Numbered from the stretch's first letter, positions 34,153-44,099 are shown. The stretch is DNA of 64,000 bases from Rhizobium sp. PP-CC-3A-592 (GCF_003217095.1 NZ_QJSR01000003.1:243375-307374); one strand, 5' to 3'. Numbers and translations are program-made. The notes: a model not told the origin generated them from the sequence alone.

Positions 34153-34900
34153 AGCGCACCTCCACGCTTTCCTGCGCATCGAGCCGTCCCCGGATGAGGT
34201 CGAACGAGCGGCTGATGTCATTGGTGAGCGAACGAAGCGCCGCATCCTCGTCACGCTCCTCAAGCGCTGCGATCAGCGCCCAGTGATGATCGGTTGCGGC
34301 AAGCCCACCCTGCTCGTCATGGATCTGCGCCGCCTGCCGGATGATCGCGCCGGACTGCAGCCAGAGGCTCTCGACGATCGACAGGAGAACGGGGGAGCGG
34401 GCGACGCTGTAGAGATGAAAGTGGAAGCGCTGGTTCAGCGCGGAGGTGACATGGCCGATATCCTTGCCATGCGTCTCGAAGGCAGCATCGCAATCCACAT
34501 TGGCCTGCTTCAGGAGGGCGATATCCTCGTGCGTCAGATGCGGCAGCGCGAGCGAGACCATCCGCCCTTCGATGAGAATGCGGGCCCGGGCGAGATCGTC
34601 GAGTCTCGCACGGGTGATGAGCGGCACGCGGACGGAGCGGTTCGGCAGCGACTCCAGCGCCTTTTCCGATACGAGACGGCCCAGCGCCTCGCGCACCGGC
34701 ATGGTGCTGGTCTGCAGGCGCTCGGCAAGATCGACGATCCGCAGCACGTCGCCGGCATCGAACATGCCGTTGATGAGCGAATTCCGCAGCTGGGCATAGA
34801 CGCGGTCCTGCAGCGTCTCGCGCCCGACCGGCGAGATCGCTCGCGCCTCGACGCCGGCGGCGGGTTCGTTTCGCCGATCGCCTCCCGTCCCTATTGCCAT
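34145..34900 (-). CDS. GntR-family regulator with FCD domain
   Basis: 251 residues from ATG 34900. Winged HTH about residues 28-95: LQDRVYAQLRNSLINGMFDAG, LAERLQTSTMPVREALGRL, LESLPNRSVRVPLI. The FCD domain follows with the metal-ligand pattern: RARILIEGRMV, NQRFHFHLYSVARSP and TDHHWALIAALEERDEDAA, all histidine positions present. FCD regulators usually bind carboxylic acids through a metal. First gene of the GntR/TIGR04076/AKR/binding-protein operon. A longer reading from 34966 would run through the palindrome at 34957-34968, so the shorter start, with GGGAG upstream, is preferred. Confidence 0.9.
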   Translation of the reverse strand: MAIGTGGDRRNEPAAGVEARAISPVGRETLQDRVYAQLRNSLINGMFDAGDVLRIVDLAERLQTSTMPVREALGRLVSEKALESLPNRSVRVPLITRARLDDLARARILIEGRMVSLALPHLTHEDIALLKQANVDCDAAFETHGKDIGHVTSALNQRFHFHLYSVARSPVLLSIVESLWLQSGAIIRQAAQIHDEQGGLAATDHHWALIAALEERDEDAALRSLTNDISRSFDLIRGRLDAQESVEVRYG

Positions 34901-34956
34901 CTCCCACACTCCCGCGGCTGCCGGATCTGCGCCATCGATGATCCGAAGCCGACCGA

Positions 34957-34968
34957 GTTTGATCAAAC
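34957..34968. promoter_or_regulatory. Palindromic operator of the GntR operon
   Basis: GTTTGATCAAAC is a perfect 12-bp palindrome about 57 bases upstream of the preferred GntR start. A related half-site (TTTGATCGG on the minus strand) lies a few bases further upstream. The size fits a GntR FCD dimer, so autoregulation is likely. Confidence 0.6.
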
Positions 34969-35168
34969 ATCACCGATCAAATCAAGCGTCTTGCGCTCTT
35001 CTTTGGGAACACGACCGCGCAAGTTGCAGAAGAAAGATCGTGACATCAGCGTTAAAACTAACTGTATAAATCGGTCGAATTTTAGCAATCGCGCATTTTG
35101 CTTCTTATTTAAGGCGTTTCGGGAATACTGTTCCTCGATAGAAAGCGACTTATACTGACGAGGATCAT

Positions 35169-35459
35169 ATGACCCATCACTCCGAAAAGCAGGCTGCCTT
35201 CATGATGGGCTTCGCCGGTCTCGGCGCCATGCTGACGGCCGCGGGTACGGCGAAGATCGTCGCTCACTTACAGACGGCAGACGCGTTCATCGGCTCGATC
35301 TGCGGCGGTTCGGCCAATGTTTCGGGCTCGATGTTTGCCGACGCTGCCCATTGCTGGGGCTGCCCGGCTGCCGCCCTCGGCGTCGCCCTCATGGTGGCGA
35401 CGACCATCGCCGCACGGCAGCGCCCAGCCGGCACGCTGGTGCTTCAACCGGTCCGTTAA
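35169..35459 (+). CDS. Small membrane protein of unknown function
   Basis: 96 residues, not recognised. Two hydrophobic segments (about 11-30 and 65-84) suggest two membrane helices joined by a loop of about 35 residues that carries three cysteines: one in SICGGS and two in HCWGCPAAA. The CWGC pair could form a disulfide or bind a metal. GAGGA lies just upstream of the ATG. It is divergent from the GntR operon across an A/T-rich region; downstream lies a decayed gene fragment. Confidence 0.7.
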   Translation: MTHHSEKQAAFMMGFAGLGAMLTAAGTAKIVAHLQTADAFIGSICGGSANVSGSMFADAAHCWGCPAAALGVALMVATTIAARQRPAGTLVLQPVR

Positions 35460-35557
35460 AGCAGGCTTTCGACCGCCCCGGCGGTCCGCATTTTCATTTC
35501 TGATCGTTTCGGGACACTGCAGGCTGACGCCTTGGCAGTCTGTTCATCCCATGGAGT

Positions 35558-35864
35558 ATGACCAATGCCAACCTGACCTCGAAGGATACCCAATGGCAAC
35601 GGCGAATGGGGTGCCGTCATCAAGGACGCCCTCATTCCGCTTCATTCCATCGTCCTTCCGGACGGCAAGGTGCTCGCATTCGGCACGGACGACGTTGCCG
35701 GAGACTACGACGCGCGCTTCGTCTACTCCATCTACGACCCGGTCACGGGTGTGCTCAAGGTCCTGCCGAATACCACGGGCACCAACATCTTCTGCTCGCA
35801 GATGTCGATCGACCCGACCACGGGCATGCCAAAATGGTACGCAACCCTCTTTCGACGATCCTAA
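35558..35864 (+). pseudogene. Frameshifted fragment of a galactose-oxidase-like (kelch) gene
   Basis: Reading from 35558 gives MTNANLTSKDTQW; the next frame, after about 35597, gives NGEWGAVIKDALIPL, then VLPDGKVLAFGTDD, YSIYDPVTGVLKVLPNTTG and TNIFCSQMSID, stopping at 35864. This is the start of the first propeller blade of galactose oxidase/glyoxal oxidase-like proteins (compare the usual WxxVIxxPLIPLHAIxLPDGxVLxxG and NTTGTDLFCS). One extra C at about 35597 accounts for the frame break. Only about 95 residues of a normally much longer protein remain. Evidence is by family pattern only. Confidence 0.65.
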
Positions 35865-36025
35865 ATCAGTTATGATTAATTTTCGTTGAAGTCATGAATG
35901 GCACGGCATGGCGAGGTCGTGTCGAACGGACGGACAATTGAACCGGAGCCGCTCTGCTCCCGTACCTCTCCGACAACGGCCCATCCATGCTATCTCAATG
36001 GCCAAAGGTTTTCGGAGTGCGATTC

Positions 36026-36373
36026 ATGGTCGAGAAAGTCACCGTCTGGTTCGATAGCAGCTGCCCGCTTTGCCAGTGCGAAATCGCGCTGATGCGGCGT
36101 CTCGACAGGCGTGGAGCGATCCGGTTTATAGATGCCTGCGACCCCTCGTCCTCCTGCCCGATCGACAGGGGCGATATCCTCGCGCGCTTCCATGCCGAAG
36201 AGAAGGGGCGGCTTCTATCGGGCGCTGCCGCCTTCGCCGCGATGTGGCGCGCCATTCCCCTGTTGCGCCCCCTCGGCATCCTTGCCGGGTGGGGGCCGGC
36301 AACGCCGCTTTTCGACACCGCCTATCGTGGTTTCCTGCGGGTTCGCCCGCGTCTGCAGCGCCTCTTTCGATGA
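36026..36373 (+). CDS. DCC-family thiol-disulfide oxidoreductase-like protein (DUF393)
   Basis: 115 residues. The opening VTVWFDSSCPLCQCEIALMRR has the DxxCxxC signature of the DCC family, a thioredoxin-like group; further marks are IRFIDACDP, GRLLSGAAAFAAMWRAIP and FDTAYRGFLRVRPRL. Function unproven, probably a cytoplasmic or membrane-associated redox protein. ATG 36026 has GGAG ahead. Followed closely by the FAD oxidoreductase, DUF3429 and small hypothetical genes, probably as one transcription unit. Confidence 0.9.
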   Translation: MVEKVTVWFDSSCPLCQCEIALMRRLDRRGAIRFIDACDPSSSCPIDRGDILARFHAEEKGRLLSGAAAFAAMWRAIPLLRPLGILAGWGPATPLFDTAYRGFLRVRPRLQRLFR

Positions 36374-36470
36374 ACCGTCGTCAGGCCGTTGCCCTTGCGC
36401 GCGGCGGCGTTAGATCGTGTTTCAGCCGCTGCAATTGTGCATGTCGGCGACAGGGACGAGCGGGAGACGC

Positions 36471-37466
36471 ATGAGCGATCCGAAACGCGTAGCGATCATC
36501 GGTGCGGGAATGGCGGGACTGACGCTCGCCCGGGCCCTTGCCGGCCATGCCACCGTCCGCATCTTCGAGAAGAGCAAGGGCATCGGCGGCCGGATGGCAA
36601 CGCGCCGGATCGAGGACGTATCCTTCGACCACGGCGCCCAGTATTTCACGGTCCGCGACCCGCGCTTCCGTGACATGCTGGACGCGGCTGCGGCCGATGG
36701 CGCCGTGGAGCGCTGGAACCGGGACATCGTCCTCCTGCCGGCAGCACAAAAAAACGTTCATCGCGCCGATAACACTCGATATGTCGGCAAGCCCGGGATG
36801 AACGCCCTGCCGAAATGGATGGCGAGAGACTGCGACATCACCTTCAATGCCGAGATGAGTTCCATCTCCGGTACGCCCGGAAACTGGACCGTGATGACGG
36901 AAGCCGGTGAGCACGGCCCCTTCGACTGGATCGTCGCAACGGCGCCCGCACCGCAGTCGGCAGCGCTGCTCCCGCCCGCCTTCGCGCATCACGCAGCCCT
37001 GCATACGACCGGTATGAATGCCTGCTTCACCCTGATGATGACATTGCATCCCGGTGCGGCGACGCCGTTCGCAGCCGCGCGCCTCGACGATCCGGTCATC
37101 AATTGGATCTCTCGCAACGACACGAAGCCCGGCCGCGACGATGCGCCGTGCCTTGTCGTGAATGCCGGCCCGGAGTGGTCCGACCGGCATGTCGAGGCGC
37201 CGCTCGAAAGCCTGCGGGCGCAGATGCTCGAGGCCGTGCGCCTGTACATCCCGCTCGAGACCGCCGAGGCGGAAAGCGCCGTCATCAAGCGCTGGCGCTA
37301 TGCGAACGTCGCGCGACCTGCCGGCCAGCCGTTCCTGCTCGACCGGGAGCAACAGCTTGCCAGTTGCGGCGACTGGTGCATTGCCGGCCGCGTCGAAGCG
37401 GCTTTCCAGAGCGCAAGCCAGCTTGCAGACGCTCTTCTCCCAGCTCTCCGAGAAACAACGCCATGA
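36471..37466 (+). CDS. FAD/NAD(P)-dependent oxidoreductase, renalase/amine-oxidase-like
   Basis: 331 residues. N-terminal dinucleotide-binding motif VAIIGAGMAGLTLARALAG then RIFEKSKGIGGRMATRR, and FDHGAQYFTVRDPRF, which is the arrangement of renalase-like flavoproteins. The C-terminus has the second FAD-contact region GDWCIAGRVEAAFQSA. Substrate unknown; bacterial renalases oxidise the abnormal isomers of NAD(P)H, so a metabolite-repair role is possible. ATG 36471 follows GGGAGA; its end overlaps the DUF3429 start (ATGA). Confidence 0.88.
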   Translation: MSDPKRVAIIGAGMAGLTLARALAGHATVRIFEKSKGIGGRMATRRIEDVSFDHGAQYFTVRDPRFRDMLDAAAADGAVERWNRDIVLLPAAQKNVHRADNTRYVGKPGMNALPKWMARDCDITFNAEMSSISGTPGNWTVMTEAGEHGPFDWIVATAPAPQSAALLPPAFAHHAALHTTGMNACFTLMMTLHPGAATPFAAARLDDPVINWISRNDTKPGRDDAPCLVVNAGPEWSDRHVEAPLESLRAQMLEAVRLYIPLETAEAESAVIKRWRYANVARPAGQPFLLDREQQLASCGDWCIAGRVEAAFQSASQLADALLPALRETTP

Positions 37467-37888
37467 CGACACTGTCGAAAACCACCTCGACACTGCTGAC
37501 CTATGCCGGCGCCTTGCCGTTCTGGCTGCTGCTCGCCGCGCCCGCCGCCGTCCTCGGCATCGACACGGGCCAGGCGTTCCTCGCCTACGGCGCCGTCATC
37601 TCGGCCTTAATGGCGGGCACGCTCTGGGGCGCAGCGCAGATGGGCAAGGCGGGTCTTGCGGCGATCGTCGCCAGCAATGTGTTCGCGCTCCTGTCCTTCG
37701 CGACGCTGCTGATCCGCCAACCCGCCCTCTCCGCCGGCCTGCAGGTGATCGTCTTCGCTCTGCTGCTTCTCACCGACCGGATCATCCTGGCAAACGATCT
37801 CGAACACAGGTGGTATGCCAGACTGCGGACGCGGGTGACGATCATCGTCGTGCTTGCCTATGTTGCGATGCTCTACCGACTGGCATAG
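37463..37888 (+). CDS. DUF3429-family membrane protein
   Basis: 141 residues with four hydrophobic helices (about 10-32, 38-58, 63-82, 88-105 and a final one near 120-140, so four or five). The segment LTYAGALPFWLLLAAP, GAVISALMAGTLWGAAQ and LLLLTDRIILANDLEHRWY match DUF3429. The family is often found near photolyases and small redox proteins, but its function is unknown. It is translationally coupled to the FAD oxidoreductase. Confidence 0.88.
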   Translation: MTTLSKTTSTLLTYAGALPFWLLLAAPAAVLGIDTGQAFLAYGAVISALMAGTLWGAAQMGKAGLAAIVASNVFALLSFATLLIRQPALSAGLQVIVFALLLLTDRIILANDLEHRWYARLRTRVTIIVVLAYVAMLYRLA

Positions 37889-37921
37889 ACCGGCAAAGAA
37901 TAACGCGAGGAGCGAAACGAC

Positions 37922-38185
37922 ATGCTGCTACTGAACAAACCGCGCGGATCAGGCCCTTATCCGGACCGGGACATCGCCTGCCAGGAGGCCGTCGAGCAGA
38001 CGTTCCTCGATATCGCCAAGGGGCTGACGCCCGATAACATCGTGGAGACCGCCTCCGGCCGCCTTCCGCCCCCGCTTCAGCGTCTGGCGAAGGAAGCGGA
38101 AAAGGTCGGCTGGGGACTGGAGGAGGCGGAGGTCGCCATCAGCGAACTCGCCCAGAACCTTCTGGACGATATGTCGGCGATGTAG
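37922..38185 (+). CDS. Hypothetical small protein
   Basis: 87 residues, charged and helical, not recognised (MLLLNKPRGSGPYPDRDI, IAKGLTPDNIVETASG, VGWGLEEAEVAISELAQNLL). Two acidic helices separated by a proline-rich turn suggest a small adaptor. GAGGAG precedes the ATG, supporting translation. It is last in the DCC/FAD/DUF3429 group. Confidence 0.7.
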   Translation: MLLLNKPRGSGPYPDRDIACQEAVEQTFLDIAKGLTPDNIVETASGRLPPPLQRLAKEAEKVGWGLEEAEVAISELAQNLLDDMSAM

Positions 38186-38196
38186 GCGGCATGAAG

Positions 38197-38217
38197 TCTC
38201 GGCGCACAACGCCGAGA
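38197..38217. terminator. Hairpin between convergent genes
   Basis: Perfect 8-bp stem TCTCGGCG / CGCCGAGA with loop CACAA, twelve bases after the small hypothetical gene and before the end of the phospholipase D-like gene. No T run; a bidirectional terminator is likely. Confidence 0.55.
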
Positions 38218-38241
38218 TGAAGCGGTCGTTGCAGGGAACCG

Positions 38242-39684
38242 TCAGGACCTACGAAACCGCCGCTTGAGAAAGCTGGATGTCCGGTATTTGACGCCGGCCG
38301 GGCGTTCGGGGTCGGCCATGTCTGATTCCGCCATCAGGTCTTCCGCTGCGGTGAGGTCACGCATCGCCACGGGCACCAGCCGGCGTCCCGTCTCTGCCGT
38401 CAGCATCTCGATGGCCTTCACCAGCGACCCATGCTCCACAATCGCGGCAGCCACCTGGTCCTCGCGATGCCCGAGATGCTCGCCGATGAGCGCGTTTCGG
38501 CAGGCGGCGATCTTCTGCGCCATCTGCGGTTGGTCGGGGCGGGCCTCGATCAACACGTCGCATTCCGTATCGTAGCCCATCGACCGATTGTTGAGATTGG
38601 CGGAACCGAGCTTCAGTATCCGGTCATCGGCGATCATGATTTTTGCGTGAACATAGATCGGCGTGTTCGCATCGTTGACGGGATAGAGGATGCGAAACCT
38701 ATCAAAACGGTCGGCATCGCGAACCAGCTTCATGAGCCGGATGCGGGCCGAGTCCATGGCTTTGGCTTCCAGCCACCCGTTCGCCCCTTCCGGGTTGACG
38801 ACGACGATCTCCGGTCCGTCCGGTTCTTCTAGACGTCTGGCCAAGGCCTCGGCGATGCGGCGGGAGGCGAAATATTGGCTTTCGATGTAGAGCGTCTCGC
38901 GCGCGGCGGCGATGATGGCGAGCGTTGCGGTCTCTATTTCCACGACCTGCTGGCGCTCGTCATATTGCGGCAGCGTGCGGGCGATCCCGACATCGATATC
39001 GCGGAAATCGACGGTGAGATCGTCCGGCCAGGCGTCCGATCCGCTTTCGACCGGCTGCAGCGTATCTCCCGTCGCTTCTTGCCAGCGGGCGCGCGCGAGT
39101 TCGGCAAGAGCTGCGGCAGCCTTGCCCGAAAAGCACGTCGTCGCGTCATGCCAGGGCTCCTGGGCAAACCCCAGCGGCGAGCGGCGACGCTTGTCCTTTT
39201 CCAGATGCTCCGACGTATCCCACCGTCCGACCGTCATGTCGATGCCGCCGCAGAAGGCGACCTCGTCGTCAATGACGAGAAGCTTCATATGATGGGCCGA
39301 CAGAGGCGGATGAGCGCTGTCGAGCTTCAGGCTGACGCGATCGGAAAACAGCCAGCCGAGCATATAGACCGGCGTCTCTCCCCGGACGAGGGAGGCGAAC
39401 AGACCCATGTCCCATTTGAGAATGCGGATGTTGAGCGCATCGTTGCGCTCTGCCAGCCAGTTCAGAACGCGTCCGAGCTTGTCGGGAGATCCATCCGTGC
39501 TCTTGCCCGGCACGAGATCGATACGCGTATCGAAATCCCAGCCGATCAGCATGATCGACTTTTTTGCCTTCATCATCGCCTGCCGGGCATGACGAAAAAA
39601 GGCCTCGGCATCGACGATGACCGAAAGCCGGTCCGCACGGGCAACCCGCCAACAGGTCTGCCGTTCCACCAGAAGTGTCTGCAT
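38242..39684 (-). CDS. Phospholipase D-like protein (cardiolipin synthase type)
   Basis: 480 residues with two HKD half-sites: HHMKLLVIDDEVAFCGGID near residue 130 and VHAKIMIADDRILKLGSANL near residue 345, the second followed by NNRSMGYDTE. This two-motif layout is that of bacterial phospholipase D/cardiolipin-synthase proteins acting on phosphatidyl groups. There is no clear signal peptide or N-terminal membrane helix pair, so it differs from the main cardiolipin synthases and may work at the inner face of the membrane. GAGAGG precedes the ATG. The neighbour (+) is an exported esterase. Confidence 0.9.
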   Translation of the reverse strand: MQTLLVERQTCWRVARADRLSVIVDAEAFFRHARQAMMKAKKSIMLIGWDFDTRIDLVPGKSTDGSPDKLGRVLNWLAERNDALNIRILKWDMGLFASLVRGETPVYMLGWLFSDRVSLKLDSAHPPLSAHHMKLLVIDDEVAFCGGIDMTVGRWDTSEHLEKDKRRRSPLGFAQEPWHDATTCFSGKAAAALAELARARWQEATGDTLQPVESGSDAWPDDLTVDFRDIDVGIARTLPQYDERQQVVEIETATLAIIAAARETLYIESQYFASRRIAEALARRLEEPDGPEIVVVNPEGANGWLEAKAMDSARIRLMKLVRDADRFDRFRILYPVNDANTPIYVHAKIMIADDRILKLGSANLNNRSMGYDTECDVLIEARPDQPQMAQKIAACRNALIGEHLGHREDQVAAAIVEHGSLVKAIEMLTAETGRRLVPVAMRDLTAAEDLMAESDMADPERPAGVKYRTSSFLKRRFRRS

Positions 39685-39867
39685 CGCCTCTCACATTCCC
39701 TACACGGTCGGAGCAGCGGAGATAGGGCTCGATCGCCGCCCGGCCATCTCCATTTGCAGAAGAACCTTCAGACCGGCAGACGGGAAACGGAACTGCTACG
39801 AAGAACTTACGAAATGGCCGTTGAAAACGGGCCGCCGGGGTGTAGCTTCCTGACGGGATGAGGTTGA

Positions 39868-41055
<1,188 letters not shown>

Positions 41056-41100
41056 AAGGACGGGCGGCGGCTACATCGCGGCCGTGCAATAACCCGGCTG

Positions 41101-41135
41101 TGGCGAGACGAGCATTCGACGTGCTCCTCTCGCCA
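41101..41135. terminator. Long hairpin between convergent genes
   Basis: TGGCGAGACGAGCA, 7-base loop, TGCTCCTCTCGCCA: a 14-bp stem with one C-C mismatch, between the esterase (+) and PPK2 (-) ends. A strong bidirectional terminator structure though without a T run. Confidence 0.6.
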
Positions 41136-41167
41136 ACATGCCGAGTGTTGGTCAGATTTGGGAACGC

Positions 41168-42133
41168 TTACTGGCCGCTCTTAGCAACACGGCGGGGCGC
41201 TCCGGCTTCCGGCGTGGAGTTATAGACATCCGGCACGTACATGTCCGCCGGGACAGGCTTGCGGTAGTAGTCCGCGTTCCGCGCGCGGTCCGGCAGCTGG
41301 ACGGAGGGCTTGGGGACGTCCTCGTAAGGGATCTGCTGCAGGAGATGCGAGATGCAGTTCAGGCGCGCCTTGCGCTTGTCCACGGCATCGACCACCCACC
41401 AGGGCGTTTCCGGGCGGTGGGTACGCTCCAGCATGTCCTCCTTGGCCTTGGTGTAGGATTCCCAGTGAATGCGGCTCTCCAGATCCATCGGGGACAGCTT
41501 CCACTGTTTCAACGGATCCCGGATCCGCATGTTGAAGCGGAAGGCCTGCTCTTCATCGGTGATCGAGAACCAGTATTTGATCAGGATGATGCCGGAGCGC
41601 ACAAGCATGTTTTCGAACTGCGGCACGGACTGGAAAAACTCTTCCAGCTCGTCCGGGGTGCAGAACCCCATCACCCGCTCGACGCCCGCGCGGTTGTACC
41701 AGCTGCGGTCGAACAGCACGATTTCGCCGGCCGTGGGCAGATGTTGGACGTAACGCTGGAAATACCACTGGTGGCGTTCGCGCTCGGACGGCGCCGGCAG
41801 CGCGACCACGCGGCAGACGCGCGGATTGAGCCGCTGGGTCACGCGCTTGATGGCACCGCCCTTGCCGGCGGAGTCGCGACCCTCGAACAGCACGACGACC
41901 TTGAGCTTCTTGTGCTGAACCCAATCCTGCAAGCGGACGAGTTCGTGCTGGAGACGGAAAAGCTCCTGGAAGTAGACCTTGCGGTCAAGAAGCGGTTCGG
42001 CCGTCGGGTCCGTGCCCTCCTCGAAGAGGTCGTCCAGACGATCCTCTTCCATCTGCATTTCCAGTTCCTCGTCGAAACTGTCGACAATTTCCGCCTTGAT
42101 GCGCGCGAGCTGGGCTGGGTCGTTGATATTCAT
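41168..42133 (-). CDS. ppk2: Polyphosphate kinase 2
   Basis: 321 residues. The P-loop kinase core carries Walker A GRDSAGKGGAIKRV and the family motifs WYFQRYVQHLP, LFDRSWYNRAGVERVMGF (the lid and Walker B region), and LESRIHWESYTKAKEDML; WWVVDAVDKRKARL follows. PPK2 enzymes phosphorylate GDP or ADP with polyphosphate and so link the polyphosphate store to nucleotide pools. It lacks a signal peptide. ATG 42133 (MNINDPAQ) is preferred over a longer frame; a GGAG sits just upstream. Confidence 0.95.
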   Translation of the reverse strand: MNINDPAQLARIKAEIVDSFDEELEMQMEEDRLDDLFEEGTDPTAEPLLDRKVYFQELFRLQHELVRLQDWVQHKKLKVVVLFEGRDSAGKGGAIKRVTQRLNPRVCRVVALPAPSERERHQWYFQRYVQHLPTAGEIVLFDRSWYNRAGVERVMGFCTPDELEEFFQSVPQFENMLVRSGIILIKYWFSITDEEQAFRFNMRIRDPLKQWKLSPMDLESRIHWESYTKAKEDMLERTHRPETPWWVVDAVDKRKARLNCISHLLQQIPYEDVPKPSVQLPDRARNADYYRKPVPADMYVPDVYNSTPEAGAPRRVAKSGQ

Positions 42134-42403
42134 GGAGGCTCCGTGACGGACAGAATGGGTTTGGCAAAAGCGCATGTTACCGCCTTTTCCGTGTCAGCAG
42201 AATGACGCTTGTCGGGCATCGCAAACGGCACGCCGGCACGCTAACGTTCCTTCGCATATTATCGTTCAAACGCATTGACTTGGGAGCCGTCTTGCGGCCC
42301 TGTCTGCCGTGCGCGACGGATGACGCTGCGAGACGAATTCGAGAACATTACCATTGCGATGCGACGGCTTGCTGCCCGGCATCGGACCTGAAAGGACGTT
42401 GCG

Positions 42404-43351
42404 TTGGCAACAGGCTTGATAGCGCTACTGGATGACATCGCGGCCATCGCGAAGCTTGCGGCCGCATCCCTCGACGATGTCGGCGCGCAAACGGCAAAGG
42501 CCAGCATCAAGGCTGCGGGCGTCGTCATCGACGACACGGCGGTGACACCGACCTATGTCGTCGGGCTATCGCCAAGCCGCGAACTGCCGATCATCTGGCG
42601 GATCGCCAAGGGGTCGCTGCGCAACAAGCTCGTCTTCCTGCTGCCGGCCTGCCTGCTCATGGGTGCGTTCGTGCCGTGGCTGATCACGCCGCTGCTGATG
42701 ATCGGTGGCACCTATCTCTGCTTCGAGGGCGCCGAGAAGATCCACTCCTCGTTATCGGGCCACGGCCACGCCGACGCCGCCGACGCCGCGACCGTCGATC
42801 CGGCTACGCTCGAAGAGCAGAAGGTCGCGGGCGCCATCCGCACGGACTTCATCCTCTCGGCCGAGATCATGGCGCTGACGCTTGCCGGCGTGTCCACCTC
42901 GAACTTCGCGACACAGGTCGCGGTGCTCGCCGCCGTCGGCATTCTTATCACAGTTGCCGTCTATGGCGTGGTCGCGTTCATCGTCAAAGCCGACGATATC
43001 GGTCTCCATCTGGTAGCGACGGGCGGGGGCATCGGCAAGACGATCGGGCATGGTCTCGTAAAGGGCGTTCCGGTCTTCCTGCAGATCCTCGCGATCGTGG
43101 GAACCGCCGCCATGCTCTGGGTCGGCGGCAGCATCGTCATTCACGGCCTTGCCGAATTCGGGCTGCACCAGCCGGAACATATCGTCGAAGGCGCCGCGGG
43201 CTTCGCGGTCCTGCTCATCCCCGTCCTGCCACAGGTCGTGCACTGGCTGGTGGCGACCCTGATGCAGGCGATCTTCGGCGCCATCCTCGGCGGCATCGTC
43301 ATCCTGCTCCTCCAGGCCTTCAAGCCGCTTTTCGCCGGAAGCAAGGCTTAG
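42404..43351 (+). CDS. DUF808 (YedI-like) inner-membrane protein
   Basis: 315 residues. The start IALLDDIAAIAKLAAASLDDV and AGVVIDDTAVTPTYVVGL, then PIIWRIAKGSLRNKL, are the DUF808 signature. Several transmembrane helices follow (about 75-105, 145-190, 210-235, 270-300). Function unknown. It starts with TTG at 42404, with AAGGA about 8 bases upstream; no ATG gives the full family N-terminus. It is divergent from the PPK2 gene. Confidence 0.9.
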   Translation: MATGLIALLDDIAAIAKLAAASLDDVGAQTAKASIKAAGVVIDDTAVTPTYVVGLSPSRELPIIWRIAKGSLRNKLVFLLPACLLMGAFVPWLITPLLMIGGTYLCFEGAEKIHSSLSGHGHADAADAATVDPATLEEQKVAGAIRTDFILSAEIMALTLAGVSTSNFATQVAVLAAVGILITVAVYGVVAFIVKADDIGLHLVATGGGIGKTIGHGLVKGVPVFLQILAIVGTAAMLWVGGSIVIHGLAEFGLHQPEHIVEGAAGFAVLLIPVLPQVVHWLVATLMQAIFGAILGGIVILLLQAFKPLFAGSKA

Positions 43352-43472
43352 GCGGCAAAAGCAAGTGTCGGCGGCCTGTTTTCTGAAATGTGATGCGCGC
43401 CTCATACACAGAATGATCATCACCATGCAAAGCGGTCTTGCGAGATCGCGCATCTGATCGCATAAGCCGTGC

Positions 43473-44081
43473 ATGTCTGATTCACGTATTTTCGTTGGCC
43501 TCAAGTCTGCCAAGAAGAAGTCCAAAGCCGCTGAGGCCCCCACGGGGCCGCAGTGTCAATGGCATGGGTGCGAAAAGGTCGGCACGCATCGCGCGCCGGT
43601 GGGCATGGGAGGCGAAGGCCTGTTCCTGATGTTCTGTCTCGACCACATCAAGGAGTACAACAAGGGCTACAACTTTTCGCCGGACCTCTCCGACCCGGCC
43701 GTTGCGCGCTACCAGCGCGAAGCGATCAGCGGCGCGCGTCCGAGCTTCGGCAAGCCGATCGTGGAAGCGACCGAACTGCCGATGCCGTTCACCGTGCGGT
43801 CGGGCTCGGCAAAGTCGCTGAACGCCCGGAAAAGTGCGGCCGAACGCCTGATGCAGAAGCGGGAGGCACAGGCGCGAAAACTGAAGGTGCTCGAGGCGAA
43901 GGCCTTCGAAACCCTGGGGCTTCCCCATGATGCCACGCCGGACCAAATCAACCGGCGCTACAAGGAACGCATCAAGCTGCACCACCCGGATAGTAACGCT
44001 GGAAACCGGGCGTCGGAGGCGGAGCTTCAGGCGACGATCGAGGCACACAAGATCCTCAAGCTCAACGGCTTCTGCGGATAG
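43473..44081 (+). CDS. J-domain protein with an N-terminal Cys/His-rich region
   Basis: 202 residues. The C-terminal 60 residues are a J domain: KAFETLGLPHDATPDQINRR and KERIKLHHPDSNAG, with the HPD motif that stimulates DnaK ATPase. The N-terminus (about 25-65) has QCQWHGCEKVGTHRAP and MFCLDHIKEYNKGYN, a Cys/His arrangement compatible with one zinc site. Alphaproteobacteria have conserved small proteins of this layout, probably a specialised co-chaperone, but the client is unknown. It runs convergent with the TetR gene. Confidence 0.88.
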   Translation: MSDSRIFVGLKSAKKKSKAAEAPTGPQCQWHGCEKVGTHRAPVGMGGEGLFLMFCLDHIKEYNKGYNFSPDLSDPAVARYQREAISGARPSFGKPIVEATELPMPFTVRSGSAKSLNARKSAAERLMQKREAQARKLKVLEAKAFETLGLPHDATPDQINRRYKERIKLHHPDSNAGNRASEAELQATIEAHKILKLNGFCG

Positions 44082-44099
44082 GCCGTTGGCCCTCTCCAG

